Source: Phenylobacterium sp. (lineage in GTDB: Bacteria > Pseudomonadota > Alphaproteobacteria > Caulobacterales > Caulobacteraceae). From it: a stretch of 64,000 bases of DNA. Where the stretch lies: positions 1 through 64,000 of the forward strand of contig NZ_JACESE010000010.1 in the NCBI RefSeq assembly GCF_013911965.1. Direction: 5' to 3'. Shown piece by piece: positions 49,893 to 60,024 of this stretch. Under the pieces are notes generated by a model that made no database searches, was not told the origin of the DNA, and was given only the letters and a program-made list of their open reading frames with translations. The number at the start of each line of letters is the position of its first letter. Within the stretch, counting starts at the first letter, position 1. The translations under genes and the position numbers were made by a program.

Positions 49893-50827
49893 ACGACATC
49901 GGCGCATCCTTCGTAGCGGTCGAATCCGCTGCGACGCCGGACGGCATCGCCCCCCGGGCGCGTATCTCGGTGATCATGGTCGTGTACATGACGGGCGAGG
50001 CGCTCGAGCAGAGCCTCGCCTGTGTGCTCGCCGACCCCGAGGTGGATGAGTTCGTCCTCGTCGACAACGGCTCGAACGCACGCGAGGCGGCGGCGATGCG
50101 CGCGGTGGCGGCCGGCGACCGGCGGCTGCGCCTGGTCACGGGCCACGGCAATGTGGGCTTCGCCCGCGGCGCCAACATCGGCGCGCAGTCGGCCACGGGT
50201 GATGTGCTGATCTTCCTCAACCCCGACGCCTTCCTGCAGCCCGGCGCGGCCTCCGCCCTCGCCGCGGCGGTGCTGGAGGGGGGGCGCATGCGGCTCGTCG
50301 GCGGGCGGGTGCTGAACGCCGACCGCAGCGAGCAGCGCGGCGCACGGCGGGGCGAAATCACGCCCATGGCCGCCCTGCTGTCGCTTTCCAGCCTCACCCG
50401 CCGGGTGCCGGCGCTCCAGCGCTACGAAGTGCATTGGGAGAATCAGGACGCGCCGGCCGAGCTCTGCGCGGTGCCGACCATCTCCGGCGCCTTCTTCGCC
50501 ATGCGCCGCATCGACTACGGTCGCATCAACGGCTTCGACGAGGGCTACTTCCTCCACGTGGAGGACATCGACCTGTGCTGGCGGGTCCGCGAGGCGGGCG
50601 GCGAAGTCATGTTCCACCCGACCGCCGAGGTCGTCCATCTGGGCCACACCAGCCGCGCCAGTCCGCTGCGGGTGGAACTCTACAAGGGCCTCGGTCTCGC
50701 CCGCTATTTCCGCAAGCGGGCCCAGGGGCTCGGACAGCGCGTCGCCGCCTGGCTCATCGGCCCCCTGGTGGTCGGCGCCGCCGTGGCGCGGCCGATCCTG
50801 TGGCGGATCACCGGCCGGGCGATCTAG
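49889..50827 (+). CDS. Family 2 glycosyltransferase (rhamnosyltransferase-like)
   Basis: 312 aa GT-A fold protein. [18 protein letters not shown] and FVLVDNGSN are the N-terminal nucleotide-sugar strands, [10 protein letters not shown] carries the DxD-equivalent (NPD), and [17 protein letters not shown] is the acceptor-side ED motif found in dTDP-rhamnose or other O-antigen transferases. The C-terminal 60 residues have a membrane-associated helix. Sugar donor and acceptor unknown. ATG overlaps the thrS stop. Its stop shares CTAG with mvaB. Confidence 0.88.
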   Translation: MNDIGASFVAVESAATPDGIAPRARISVIMVVYMTGEALEQSLACVLADPEVDEFVLVDNGSNAREAAAMRAVAAGDRRLRLVTGHGNVGFARGANIGAQSATGDVLIFLNPDAFLQPGAASALAAAVLEGGRMRLVGGRVLNADRSEQRGARRGEITPMAALLSLSSLTRRVPALQRYEVHWENQDAPAELCAVPTISGAFFAMRRIDYGRINGFDEGYFLHVEDIDLCWRVREAGGEVMFHPTAEVVHLGHTSRASPLRVELYKGLGLARYFRKRAQGLGQRVAAWLIGPLVVGAAVARPILWRITGRAI

Positions 50828-51726
50828 GCGTTCGGAAAGCTACCGGCCCGGCTGACGGAGGCGGCCGGCGGCTTGCCCAGGATCTCCGCCATCCACTGGG
50901 CCGTCTCGATCAGGCGGCCGAGATCATAGCCGGTCTCGAACCCGGCCCGCTCCAGCATGTAGACCAGGTCCTCGGTTCCGATGTTGCCCGTCGCGTTCGG
51001 CGCGAAGGGGCAGCCGCCCAGCCCGCCGCAGCTGGCGTCGAGCACCTGCACGCCGGCCTCGACCGCCGCATAGGCGTTGGCCAGTCCGGTGTTGCGGGTG
51101 TCGTGGAAGTGGACGCGCAGGCGAGCCTCGGGCGCGGCGGCGCGCACGGCGGCGATGCGACGGCGGACGGTCCAGGGGTCGGCGACCCCGATCGTGTCGG
51201 CGATGGCGATCTCCGGCACGCCCAGGGCGCCGGCTTCGCGCGCCAGAGCGACCACCTGATCCTCGCTCACCTCCCCGTCGAAGGGACATCCGAAGGCGAC
51301 GGAGAAGGTCACCGACAAGGCCGGCCCCCCCTCGGCGGCGCGCCGCTCGGCGATGGCGGCCAGCGTCGCCATCTGTTCGGCGACCGACGCGCCCTGGTTG
51401 CGGACGCCGAATCCGTCGGTCGCGCAGACCACCACATTGGCTTCCTCGCATCCGGCGGCCGCGGCGCGCTCCCAGCCCTTCATGTTCAGCACCAGGCCGA
51501 TGCGCGACAGGCCCTCGGCGGCCGGGAGGCCGGCCATGATCTCCTCGGCGCCCGCCATCTGCGGCACGCGGCGGGGATTGACGAAGGAGACCACCTCGAT
51601 CCGCCGGGCGCCGGCCCTTCGCAGGCGGTCGATGAAGGCGAGCTTCTGGTCGACCTCGAGGATTGCGGACTCGTTCTGCAGTCCGTCGCGCGGTCCGACC
51701 TCGACGATTTCGATCCTGCGGCTCAT
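50824..51726 (-). CDS. mvaB: Hydroxymethylglutaryl-CoA lyase
   Basis: 300 aa TIM-barrel lyase of leucine breakdown. EVGPRDGLQNE, HFHDTRNTGLANAY and ASCGGLGGCPFAPNATGN (with the catalytic Cys) are diagnostic. It makes acetyl-CoA and acetoacetate from HMG-CoA. The ATG 51726 overlaps the stop of the glycosyltransferase gene before it (51723). No other leucine pathway gene is near, so this is a stand-alone copy. Confidence 0.92.
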   Translation of the reverse strand: MSRRIEIVEVGPRDGLQNESAILEVDQKLAFIDRLRRAGARRIEVVSFVNPRRVPQMAGAEEIMAGLPAAEGLSRIGLVLNMKGWERAAAAGCEEANVVVCATDGFGVRNQGASVAEQMATLAAIAERRAAEGGPALSVTFSVAFGCPFDGEVSEDQVVALAREAGALGVPEIAIADTIGVADPWTVRRRIAAVRAAAPEARLRVHFHDTRNTGLANAYAAVEAGVQVLDASCGGLGGCPFAPNATGNIGTEDLVYMLERAGFETGYDLGRLIETAQWMAEILGKPPAASVSRAGSFPNA

Positions 51727-53429
51727 GGCGCAGCCTCCGTGGGGGGCAGGGCCCGCGGCTGGGCGGGCCGCGGCTCGGCGTTCACATAGATCCGCAGCAG
51801 CACCGGGGCGCCGTGGGAATAGTTCAGGCCCCGGACCTCGCGCACCTGGCGGACGGTGAGGCCGCGGGCGTCGAGCAGGCGCCGGAACGCCGCCTCCTGA
51901 GCCGCCTCGACGACGGCGGGCCGGAAGGTGGCGATGGCCAGGGCCGCCTCGGGCGCGTCGCCGAGGTCGGTGGGCGTGCCCAGCGCGAAGACCAGGCTGG
52001 GCTCGGCGTAGCCGGCGACGGCCACGGGCGGCGGCGCCATGCCCTGGCGGGGCAGCAGACGGGCCTCGGCCATGGCGCGGGCGACGCGCTCCGACAGCCA
52101 CAGGGGCGCGAGGCCTGGGACGAGGGCCGCGGCCAGCACGCCGTGGCCCATGATCGCCAGGCCCATGGCCGCCACGATCGCACCCTTCGGCGCCTTGCTG
52201 ACCAGCATGAAGCCGCCCACCAGGCCGGCGGCGGCCAGGAAGCCGCCGGCTGCGGCGGCGGCCGTGGCGTCGGCCGCGCCGCCGAACCGGGACACGAGAT
52301 AGAAGCTGACGCCGGCGAAGACGAGGCCCGCGAGCCCGGCAAGGATCGCGCCGCTCCAGCGTCCCAGCCGTCCGATGGGCGCCTGCAGGGCCGCGGCCGC
52401 CAGCCAGGCCAGGGCGCCGTAGGTCGGCAGGGTGTAGTGGACGAGCTTAGTGGGCGCGATCTCGAAGAAGAGCCAGGCCGGAACGAGCCAGCAGAGGGCG
52501 AAGCGGACGCCGGGCTCGGCCCTGTGGCGCCAGCCGAAGATGAGGCCTGCCGGGATGAGAAGACTCAGCGGAAAGGCCAGGAACCAGACGCCGAGCGTGT
52601 GGTAGCCGGGCCAGGCGCCATGGCTCTCATGGCCGCCGGCCAGCTTCGGCGCCAGGTCGCCCATGATGGCTTCCCGCCAGAAATGGCCGTCTGTGGCCAC
52701 GGTGACGGCCCAGGCCCAGGGGCCCACCAGGGCGATCAGCAGGATCGGGCCCCAGGCCCAGCCGAACCGCGCGAGCCAGTCGGCGCGCCGGTCCCAGAGG
52801 ACGAGCGCCGCCGCCGTCAGCCCGACGACGACCAGGGCGACCGGACCCTTGACCAGCAATGCGCCGGACAGTCCTGTCCAGAACAGGAGGCGCGTCCGCC
52901 AGCTCACGGCGGGCCCTTCCCGCGCCGCGGCGTAGATCCGCGCCATGGCGGCCAGGGCCAGGGTCGTCAACCCGCAGAGCACGGCGTCGGTCTTGGCGAT
53001 GAAGGCCTCGGTGGACAGCAGGAAGGTCGAGCCGAGCATGGCGCCGGCCAGCAGGCCCGACGTGGGGCCGAAGAAGGCCGCCGCCCCCCAGGCGCAGGCC
53101 GCCGCCGCCAGCATGGCGCCCAGCAGCGAGGGGAGGCGATAGGCCCAGATCTCCCGATCCTCCGCCGCCGAGACGAGGGAGACGCTGGCCGCCTGCAGCC
53201 AGTGGATGCCGATCGGCTTCTTGAAGCGCGGCTCGTCCTGGAACCGGATCACCACGAAGTCGCCGGTTTCCAGCATCTGCGCCGTCGCCTGGGCGAATCG
53301 CGATTCGTCCCGGTCGAGCGGCGGCATGGCGAAGACGCCGGGCAGGCCGGCGATCAGCGCGACCAGGGCGGCGAACGCCGGGCCGCGCCAGCCCCGGCTG
53401 GCCCACTGGAGAGTCGACTGGAACGTCAT
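51723..53429 (-). CDS. ArnT/PMT-like polyprenyl-phosphate sugar glycosyltransferase
   Basis: 568 aa, GT-C membrane protein with about 10-12 helices. The first loop has MPPLDRDESRFAQATAQMLETGDFVVIRFQDEPRFKKPIG, the PMT/ArnT motif with the catalytic DxDE. ArnT transfers L-Ara4N to lipid A; related enzymes transfer other sugars from undecaprenyl phosphate. Divergent from a Dpm-like GT2 gene with 54 bp between, so the pair likely makes and uses one lipid-linked sugar. mvaB overlaps downstream. Confidence 0.85.
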   Translation of the reverse strand: MTFQSTLQWASRGWRGPAFAALVALIAGLPGVFAMPPLDRDESRFAQATAQMLETGDFVVIRFQDEPRFKKPIGIHWLQAASVSLVSAAEDREIWAYRLPSLLGAMLAAAACAWGAAAFFGPTSGLLAGAMLGSTFLLSTEAFIAKTDAVLCGLTTLALAAMARIYAAAREGPAVSWRTRLLFWTGLSGALLVKGPVALVVVGLTAAALVLWDRRADWLARFGWAWGPILLIALVGPWAWAVTVATDGHFWREAIMGDLAPKLAGGHESHGAWPGYHTLGVWFLAFPLSLLIPAGLIFGWRHRAEPGVRFALCWLVPAWLFFEIAPTKLVHYTLPTYGALAWLAAAALQAPIGRLGRWSGAILAGLAGLVFAGVSFYLVSRFGGAADATAAAAAGGFLAAAGLVGGFMLVSKAPKGAIVAAMGLAIMGHGVLAAALVPGLAPLWLSERVARAMAEARLLPRQGMAPPPVAVAGYAEPSLVFALGTPTDLGDAPEAALAIATFRPAVVEAAQEAAFRRLLDARGLTVRQVREVRGLNYSHGAPVLLRIYVNAEPRPAQPRALPPTEAAP

Positions 53430-53483
53430 GGCGTGGTGGTAGCACGATCCTTCCGCGCGCCGCCTTTTCCGCTATGGAGGGGC

Positions 53484-54209
53484 ATGAGCCAATCGCCTGA
53501 CATCTCCGTGGTGGTTCCCGTCTTCGACGAAGAGGGCGCAGCCCCGGCCCTGGCGCGGGAGATCGCCGCCGCCTTCGCAGGCCGCCAGGTCGAGATCATC
53601 TTCGTCGACGACGCCAGCCGCGACGGCACCCGAGCCGCGCTCGCCGCCCTCAAGGCCGAGATTCCGCAACTGCGGGTTCTGTCCCACCGCCGCAATTCCG
53701 GCCAGAGCCGCGCGATCCGCTCCGGGGTCATGGCGGCGCGGGCTCCGGTGATCGTCACCCTCGACGGCGACGGTCAGAACGACCCCGCCGACGGACCGGC
53801 CCTGGTCGAGGCCCTGCTGGCGGGCGGGCCGGACCTGGCCATGGTGGGCGGCGAGCGGGTCCGCCGCCAGGACAGCCGGGCCAAGAAGGTGGCCTCCCGC
53901 CTGGGCAACGGCGTGCGCAAGCGGCTTCTGAGGGATACGGCGGACGACACCGGCTGCGGGCTCAAGGCGTTCCGCCGCGAAGCCTTCCTCCGCCTTCCCT
54001 ATTTCGACCATATCCACCGCTACCTGCCGGCCCTGATGCTGCGGGAGGGTTACCGCGTCGAGTTCCGGCCCGTGGGGCACCGTCATCGCCAGACGGGCCG
54101 GTCCAAATACACCAACCTCGGCCGGCTCTGGGCCTCGGCCTCGGATCTCCTGGGCGTCATGTGGCTGCAGTCGCGCTCGCGCCTGCCGCAGGGCGTGGAC
54201 GAGGTCTAG
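53484..54209 (+). CDS. Family 2 glycosyltransferase (dolichol-phosphate mannose synthase-like)
   Basis: 241 aa. VVPVFDEEGAAPALAREI, IIFVDDASRDGT, LDGDGQNDPADGPALVEALL (DxD) and the GxRxxR-like GGERVRRQDSRAKKVASRLGN motif all match the Dpm/ArnC group that makes polyprenyl-phosphate sugars. It lacks the C-terminal helices of larger members. It is head-to-head with the ArnT-like gene. The donor could be a mannose-, glucose- or Ara4N-type sugar; not shown. Confidence 0.86.
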   Translation: MSQSPDISVVVPVFDEEGAAPALAREIAAAFAGRQVEIIFVDDASRDGTRAALAALKAEIPQLRVLSHRRNSGQSRAIRSGVMAARAPVIVTLDGDGQNDPADGPALVEALLAGGPDLAMVGGERVRRQDSRAKKVASRLGNGVRKRLLRDTADDTGCGLKAFRREAFLRLPYFDHIHRYLPALMLREGYRVEFRPVGHRHRQTGRSKYTNLGRLWASASDLLGVMWLQSRSRLPQGVDEV

Positions 54210-54309
54210 GGCCGGTTCCCGTCTGGCGCGCGGCCCCTTCACGGCTGTCGTCGCACGGCGCTAATGTCCCGCATCGGGCCGGGGAGGCCCGCTGGGGGAG
54301 GGCGTCTGC

Positions 54310-54738
54310 ATGTTCGCCGCATTTCCGCTGCTGGCCCTGCCGGTGGCCGTCTACAATCTCGTCGCGCTCAGTCTGCTGGGCGGGCTCGGCTCGGTGGAGG
54401 CCGGGCTGCGCATGGGCGAGGAGCTGTTCACCATCCGCATGGCCTCCAACGTGGACTGGTCCGTCAGCCTGGGCGACCTGTTCCTGGCGGCCTCGCTCGT
54501 GGTGCTGTTCATCGAACTGCTGAAATCGACCACCAGCCGGCGGATCGCCATCATCAACCACGCCCTGTCGATGATCCTGTTCATCGTCTGCCTGGTGGAG
54601 TTCCTCCTGGCGCCGGCCTTCGCCACCTCCACCTTCTTCCTGATCACCGTGATGGTGCTTCTGGACGTGCTGGCCGGCTTCATCGTCACCATCGTGGCCG
54701 CCCGCCGCGACATCGACTTCGGGCCGGGCGAAGCCTGA
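54310..54738 (+). CDS. Small four-helix membrane protein, unknown function
   Basis: 142 aa with four hydrophobic segments (about 5-25, 52-72, 84-104, 110-130) and no catalytic motif. The segment KSTTSRRIAIINHALSMILF lies at the third helix. Likely an inner-membrane protein; I do not know a named family. ATG 54310 follows the glycosyltransferase by about 100 bp. A C-terminal RRDIDFGPGEA tail is cytoplasmic or periplasmic, unknown. Confidence 0.65.
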   Translation: MFAAFPLLALPVAVYNLVALSLLGGLGSVEAGLRMGEELFTIRMASNVDWSVSLGDLFLAASLVVLFIELLKSTTSRRIAIINHALSMILFIVCLVEFLLAPAFATSTFFLITVMVLLDVLAGFIVTIVAARRDIDFGPGEA

Positions 54739-54742
54739 GACG

Positions 54743-54811
54743 TCAGGTGAGCGCGGTGAAGATCAGGGTGACGACGGCGATGTCGAAGACGCGGGTGAGG
54801 CGGAGAAGCAT
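54743..54811 (-). CDS. Possible 22-residue membrane microprotein
   Basis: An ORF of 22 codons, MLLRLTRVFDIAVVTLIF and four more residues, encodes a basic N-terminus and one hydrophobic span. It fills the 146-bp gap between the membrane gene and the HTH gene. No good Shine-Dalgarno precedes the ATG, so it may not be translated. Confidence 0.2.
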   Translation of the reverse strand: MLLRLTRVFDIAVVTLIFTALT

Positions 54812-54884
54812 GCGGAAGGGCCCGGACGAAACAGGAAAGGTCAACGCCGGTTAAGCAAGACCGGCGCCAATCAGGGGTTCCGTC

Positions 54885-55205
54885 ATGGCGCTCTTCTTCG
54901 ACGCCCAATGGTTCGACGCCCGCCTGGCCGAGCGGGGGCTCAACCGCCGGATCCTGGCCGCGGCCGCAGGCATGAGCGAGGCCGATCTGGCGCTCGCCTA
55001 TAAGGACCAGCGCGAACTGTCGGCCGACGAGGTGGGCGTCTTCGCCGAGGTGCTGGGGGTCACGCCGGCCGAGGTGGCCAGGAGCGCAGGGGTGTCCACG
55101 CCGACGCCCGGCGCGGGCCCGGAGGCCCGCATCGCCGCCCTGGAGCAGCGGGTCGCCGTCCTGGAGGCCGAGCTCGCCCGCCTGCGCGGCGACGGGAGAG
55201 GCTAG
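54885..55205 (+). CDS. Small HTH protein with a coiled-coil tail
   Basis: 106 aa. Residues 10-70 have an Xre-like helix-turn-helix arrangement (LNRRILAAAAGMSEADLALAYKDQ, LSADEVGVFAEVLGVTPAEVARSAG), in which the second helix is short; the tail ARIAALEQRVAVLEAELARLRG is a Leu-rich coiled coil suitable for dimer formation. The target is unknown. Its stop shares CTAG with the convergent 55202 gene. Confidence 0.7.
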   Translation: MALFFDAQWFDARLAERGLNRRILAAAAGMSEADLALAYKDQRELSADEVGVFAEVLGVTPAEVARSAGVSTPTPGAGPEARIAALEQRVAVLEAELARLRGDGRG

Positions 55206-55531
55206 ATCTTGGTGCGCGCTATGCGGCCCGCGGGGGCGCGGCGGTCGGCCTGTCCGGAATACTCCGTCCGATTATAGGCCTGACGCGCCGTCTGAAGCGT
55301 CTCGGGGCCGCCCTTCAGGCCCCGGCGCTGCTCGCCCTGGGCCATGACATGGGCGGTGAAACCCAAAGGCCCGCCGGCCGGGGCCGCCGGCGCCGGCGGG
55401 GGCGCAGGCTCGGCCACGGCGGGCAGTTGCGCTTCATCCTGCGGAGCGCCGGTGTCTTCGGAGCCGTCGGCGCGCCGACGCAGGCGGCGCAGGCGTGCGG
55501 CGCGGCGGACGGGATCGATCGGCGACGTCAC
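55202..55531 (-). CDS. Hypothetical protein with a basic N-terminus
   Basis: 109 aa. An Arg-rich start (VRRAARLRRLRRRAD), a Pro/Ala-rich linker, then GGPLGFTAHVMAQGEQRRGLKGGPETLQTARQAYNRTEYSG. No domain recognised and no membrane segment. The last conserved-looking part (ARQAYNRTEYSGQADRR) suggests a real protein. It sits in the same strand order as phaR, 73 bp downstream of the phaR stop. Confidence 0.6.
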   Translation of the reverse strand: MTSPIDPVRRAARLRRLRRRADGSEDTGAPQDEAQLPAVAEPAPPPAPAAPAGGPLGFTAHVMAQGEQRRGLKGGPETLQTARQAYNRTEYSGQADRRAPAGRIARTKI

Positions 55532-55604
55532 GGGCGTTCGGCTCCATCTGAACCGGCGAAGATTGCCGGGCGATCCTTAAGGAACGCCCAAGCCGGGCCA
55601 AGAG

Positions 55605-56225
55605 TCACTCCTTGGAGGCCAGCTTGTTGATCTGGGCCTGCATGGCGGCCATCTGCTCCTGGAGCGCCCTGAGCATGTCGTCCTGGGGCGCGGCCGGCGC
55701 GGGTTCGGGCGCCGCGGGCTCGCGCTTGGGCGCGCCTTCGCCGGCCTTTGGGGCGTAGGCGAAGGGGGTGAACATCTTCATCGCCCGGTCGAACATGGCC
55801 AGGTTCTGCCGGATCTGCTCTTCGTAGCCGGCCATGGGCGCGCTCCCGAGATGGGAGAACTGGCTCCGCAGGCGCTCCTGCTGCTCGGCGAAGGTGGCCA
55901 GGGACAGCTCCAGATAGCTGGGCAGAAAAGCCTGCATGGAATTGCCGTAGAAGCTGATCAGCTGCCGCAGGAACTGGATCGGCAGCAGGCTCTGCCCCTG
56001 GCTCTCCTCCTCGAAGATGATCTGGGTCAGCACGGTGCGCGTGATGTCCTCGTTGGTCTTGGCGTCATAGACCACGAAGTCGACTCCCTGCTTCACCATG
56101 TCGGCGAGATGCTCGAGGGTCACGTAGGAGGAGGAGGCGGTGTTGTAGAGCCGCCGGTTCGCATACTTCTTGATGACGACGCGGTCGTCGCCGGGCTTCG
56201 CGCCCTTGTCCTGGGTCTCGGCCAT
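55605..56225 (-). CDS. phaR: Polyhydroxyalkanoate synthesis repressor PhaR
   Basis: 206 aa. The PHB_acc N-terminal domain is clear: [59 protein letters not shown]. Two accumulation-regulator repeats follow ([27 protein letters not shown]). PhaR binds PHB granules and the phasin/phaR promoters. Tail is Pro/Ala then a helix. It is divergent from phaA with 165 bp between, a likely shared control region. Confidence 0.94.
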   Translation of the reverse strand: MAETQDKGAKPGDDRVVIKKYANRRLYNTASSSYVTLEHLADMVKQGVDFVVYDAKTNEDITRTVLTQIIFEEESQGQSLLPIQFLRQLISFYGNSMQAFLPSYLELSLATFAEQQERLRSQFSHLGSAPMAGYEEQIRQNLAMFDRAMKMFTPFAYAPKAGEGAPKREPAAPEPAPAAPQDDMLRALQEQMAAMQAQINKLASKE

Positions 56226-56390
56226 CCCGAATCCTTTTTTCGCGGGTCCGACGGCGGACGCCCGCGCGCTTTGCGGCGCAGTATCGCGGATGCGAGGGAA
56301 ATCGCAAATGCATCCAAGGCCGCGCGCGCCCCTTGCCCAAGGGGCTGCCCGTGCTCGATAGATAAGCGCGACACCGCGAAGGAGCCTCCC

Positions 56391-57566
<1,176 letters not shown>

Positions 57567-57616
57567 GCCAGGACGGGCCATAACCGCCGGCTTCCGAGGA
57601 CGACAGGAAGGACATC

Positions 57617-58342
57617 ATGGGACGAGTGGCGTTCGTGACGGGCGGGACGCGCGGCATCGGCCGGGCGATCAGTCAGCGGCTGAAGGCCGACGGCTTCGAG
57701 GTGGCGGCCGGCTATTCCGGCAACGAGGCCGCCGCCGAGGCCTGCGCCCGGGAGCTGGGCGTGATGGTCGTGAAGGGCAATGTCGGGGTCTTCGACGACT
57801 GTCGCGCGGCGGTGGAGAAGGTCGCCGCCGAGCTCGGGCCCGTCGACGTGCTGGTCAACAACGCCGGCATCACCCGCGACGGCTTCTTCCACAAGATGAC
57901 CGCCGATCAGTGGTCGGAGGTCATCCGCGTCAACATGGATTCCCTCTTCAACATGACCCGGCAGGTGATCGAAGGCATGCGCGAGCGGAGCTGGGGCCGG
58001 ATCATCAACATTTCCTCGATCAACGGGCAGAAGGGCCAGGTCGGCCAGACCAACTATTCGGCCGCCAAGGCCGGGATGATCGGCTTCACCAAGGCCCTGG
58101 CCCTGGAGAACGCGCGCAAGGGCGTGACGGTGAACTGCATCGCCCCGGGCTATATCGACACCGAGATGGTGGCTTCGGTGCCCGAGGAGGTGCTCAAGGG
58201 CATTGTCGGCCAGATCCCCGTGGGTCGCCTCGGGCGCGGCGAGGAGATCGCCGACATGGTCGCCTTCCTGGCCGGCGAGCGCGCCGGCTACGTCACCGGA
58301 GCGACGCTCTCGCTCAACGGCGGCCAGTACATGGTCGGCTAG
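57617..58342 (+). CDS. phaB: Acetoacetyl-CoA reductase
   Basis: 241 aa SDR. Nucleotide motif TGGTRGIGRAISQRL, VNNAGITRDGFFHKM, catalytic YSAAKAGMIGFTKAL (Tyr and Lys) and the PhaB-type INGQKGQVGQTN segment, which distinguishes it from FabG. NADPH-dependent reduction to (R)-3-hydroxybutyryl-CoA for PHB. A strong Shine-Dalgarno (AGGAAGGA) precedes ATG 57617. In operon with phaA. Confidence 0.95.
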   Translation: MGRVAFVTGGTRGIGRAISQRLKADGFEVAAGYSGNEAAAEACARELGVMVVKGNVGVFDDCRAAVEKVAAELGPVDVLVNNAGITRDGFFHKMTADQWSEVIRVNMDSLFNMTRQVIEGMRERSWGRIINISSINGQKGQVGQTNYSAAKAGMIGFTKALALENARKGVTVNCIAPGYIDTEMVASVPEEVLKGIVGQIPVGRLGRGEEIADMVAFLAGERAGYVTGATLSLNGGQYMVG

Positions 58343-58396
58343 ACGACCCTGCGCCGTCCAAAAAGCGCCCCAGTCCCACGGCATGTGTTAACGCCC

Positions 58397-59167
58397 ATGA
58401 TGAGCGCTCGACCCGTGCTGCCCCTGCGCGTCCTCGTCGCGGCGACTCTCGTCACCGCGATGCTGGCCGCCGCCACGCAGGCCTCCGCCGCGCCGGGCTC
58501 CCTGCGCGAGGGCCTGTTCGGCGAGGGCCGCTATGACGGCCGGCGTTTCTCCGCCCCGCCGGTCGGCCGCTATGTGGTCGAGGACGGGCGGGCCTTCGTG
58601 CTCGACCGCTCCACGCCGCGCCCGCTGATGAAGTTCGAGAACAGCGCCGAGGTCTGGGTGCTGCAGGCCCAGCCGGCGCCGCGCGGCGACATCATCTACA
58701 AGAACGATCTGGGCGAGCCGGTCCTGCGGGCCACCCGTCTCGGCGGCCTGACCGTCTTCACCCAGGAGCGGCCCTCCGGCGCCCCCGCCGCCCTGGTCGG
58801 GGATTCTAACCCCCTGCGGCTGCCGGTCCTGGGCCCTGAGGCTCTTCTGCAGAAACTGGCCCAGGCCAGCGCCCGGGCCAGCCGCGCGGCGCGGCGCCTG
58901 ATCCCCTTCGAAGCCGACGCCTCGCCGCAGACCGCGCCGCTCGTGGCCGACGCCGCCATGGTCGCGGCCGAGGCGGTGGTGCGCATGTCGGCCAACGCCG
59001 AGGGGCGGGCGGCGCTGACCAAGGTCAGCAAGGTCACCCTGGTGGAAGGCAAGCGGCCGGGGGCGAGCCTGCGTGCGGGGGTGATCCTGATCACCATCAC
59101 GCCGGAGGACGGCCTTGCGGGCCGGCCCTCCTCGCAGAAGATCGTCGCCGCCGCCGGCGTGCGCTGA
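58397..59167 (+). CDS. Secreted conserved hypothetical protein (possibly DUF4908)
   Basis: 256 aa from ATG 58397 (another start GTG 58385 in frame). Signal peptide LRVLVAATLVTAMLAAATQASA. The mature protein is mixed alpha/beta with DGRRFSAPPVGRYVVEDGRAF, VWVLQAQPAPRGDIIYKNDLGEPVLRATRLGGLTVFT, and RRLIPFEAD. The sequence recalls the Caulobacterales DUF4908 family, but that is memory and not tested. Envelope role likely. It follows phaB by 54 bp and converges with gloB. Confidence 0.6.
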   Translation: MMSARPVLPLRVLVAATLVTAMLAAATQASAAPGSLREGLFGEGRYDGRRFSAPPVGRYVVEDGRAFVLDRSTPRPLMKFENSAEVWVLQAQPAPRGDIIYKNDLGEPVLRATRLGGLTVFTQERPSGAPAALVGDSNPLRLPVLGPEALLQKLAQASARASRAARRLIPFEADASPQTAPLVADAAMVAAEAVVRMSANAEGRAALTKVSKVTLVEGKRPGASLRAGVILITITPEDGLAGRPSSQKIVAAAGVR

Positions 59168-59172
59168 GCCGC

Positions 59173-59934
59173 TCAGCCCTTGAAGTTGTCCTTGGCCGCC
59201 CGGACGGCGGCGAAGGCCTCGTGGTCCGGCGCGCCGCTCAGGCCCAGGCCCGGCGCCAGCAGGGGCGCGCGCAGGAAGGGGTTGGTCGCCTTCTCCAGTC
59301 CGATGGTCGTGGGCACTGTGGGCTCCCCCCGCTCGCGGGCGGCGAAAATCTGCTCGGCGCGGGCCTTCAGCCCCGGATCGCCGTCCACCGAAAGGGCGAA
59401 GCGGGCGTTGGCGGCGGTGTATTCGTGGGCGCAGTAGACCTGCGTCTCGTCGGGCAGGGCCGCCAGCCGCTGCAGGCTCGCCCACATCTGGTCGGGCTTG
59501 CCCTCGAACATGCGCCCGCAGCCGAGGGTGAAGAGGGTGTCGCCGACGAAGGCGATGTCGTCGGCGGCGTCGTAGTAGGCGATGTGCCCCAGGGTGTGGC
59601 CGCCCACCTCGAACACCGCAAAGCGCGTGTCGCCCAGCTCGACCGTGTCGCCGTCGGCCACCTCCCGATCCAGAGGGGCGATGCGGCGAACCTCGGCGGG
59701 CCCGACGATCTGCGCGCCCGTCGCGGCCTGGATCTCGGCGTTGCCGCCGGCGTGGTCGGGGTGCCAGTGGGTGTTGAGGATCAGGGCCAGCTTCCAGCCC
59801 AGCTTGTCGAGCTCGCCCAGGATCGCGCCGGCGTCCGGCGTGTCGATACAGGCGGCCAGCCCGCTCGCCGCGTCGCGGACGAGGAAGCCGTAGTTGTCCG
59901 ACAGGCAGGGGAACTGGTGGACGTCGAGCGCCAT
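59173..59934 (-). CDS. gloB: Hydroxyacylglutathione hydrolase (glyoxalase II)
   Basis: 253 aa metallo-beta-lactamase-fold enzyme. HxHxDH is THWHPDH; later GHTLGHIAYY and CAHEYTAANARF supply the remaining metal His residues, with the glutathione-binding C-terminal region. It hydrolyses S-lactoylglutathione from methylglyoxal detoxification. Divergent from a methyltransferase gene, an order seen in other alphaproteobacteria. Confidence 0.94.
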   Translation of the reverse strand: MALDVHQFPCLSDNYGFLVRDAASGLAACIDTPDAGAILGELDKLGWKLALILNTHWHPDHAGGNAEIQAATGAQIVGPAEVRRIAPLDREVADGDTVELGDTRFAVFEVGGHTLGHIAYYDAADDIAFVGDTLFTLGCGRMFEGKPDQMWASLQRLAALPDETQVYCAHEYTAANARFALSVDGDPGLKARAEQIFAARERGEPTVPTTIGLEKATNPFLRAPLLAPGLGLSGAPDHEAFAAVRAAKDNFKG

Positions 59935-60024
59935 GGCGGGGTCTCCTTCCTGCGACGCCGGCGGGACAATCGCCCGCGCGCCGATCTAGTCTTGGGGTCG
60001 CATTGATCCTAGACCCTCCTGACC

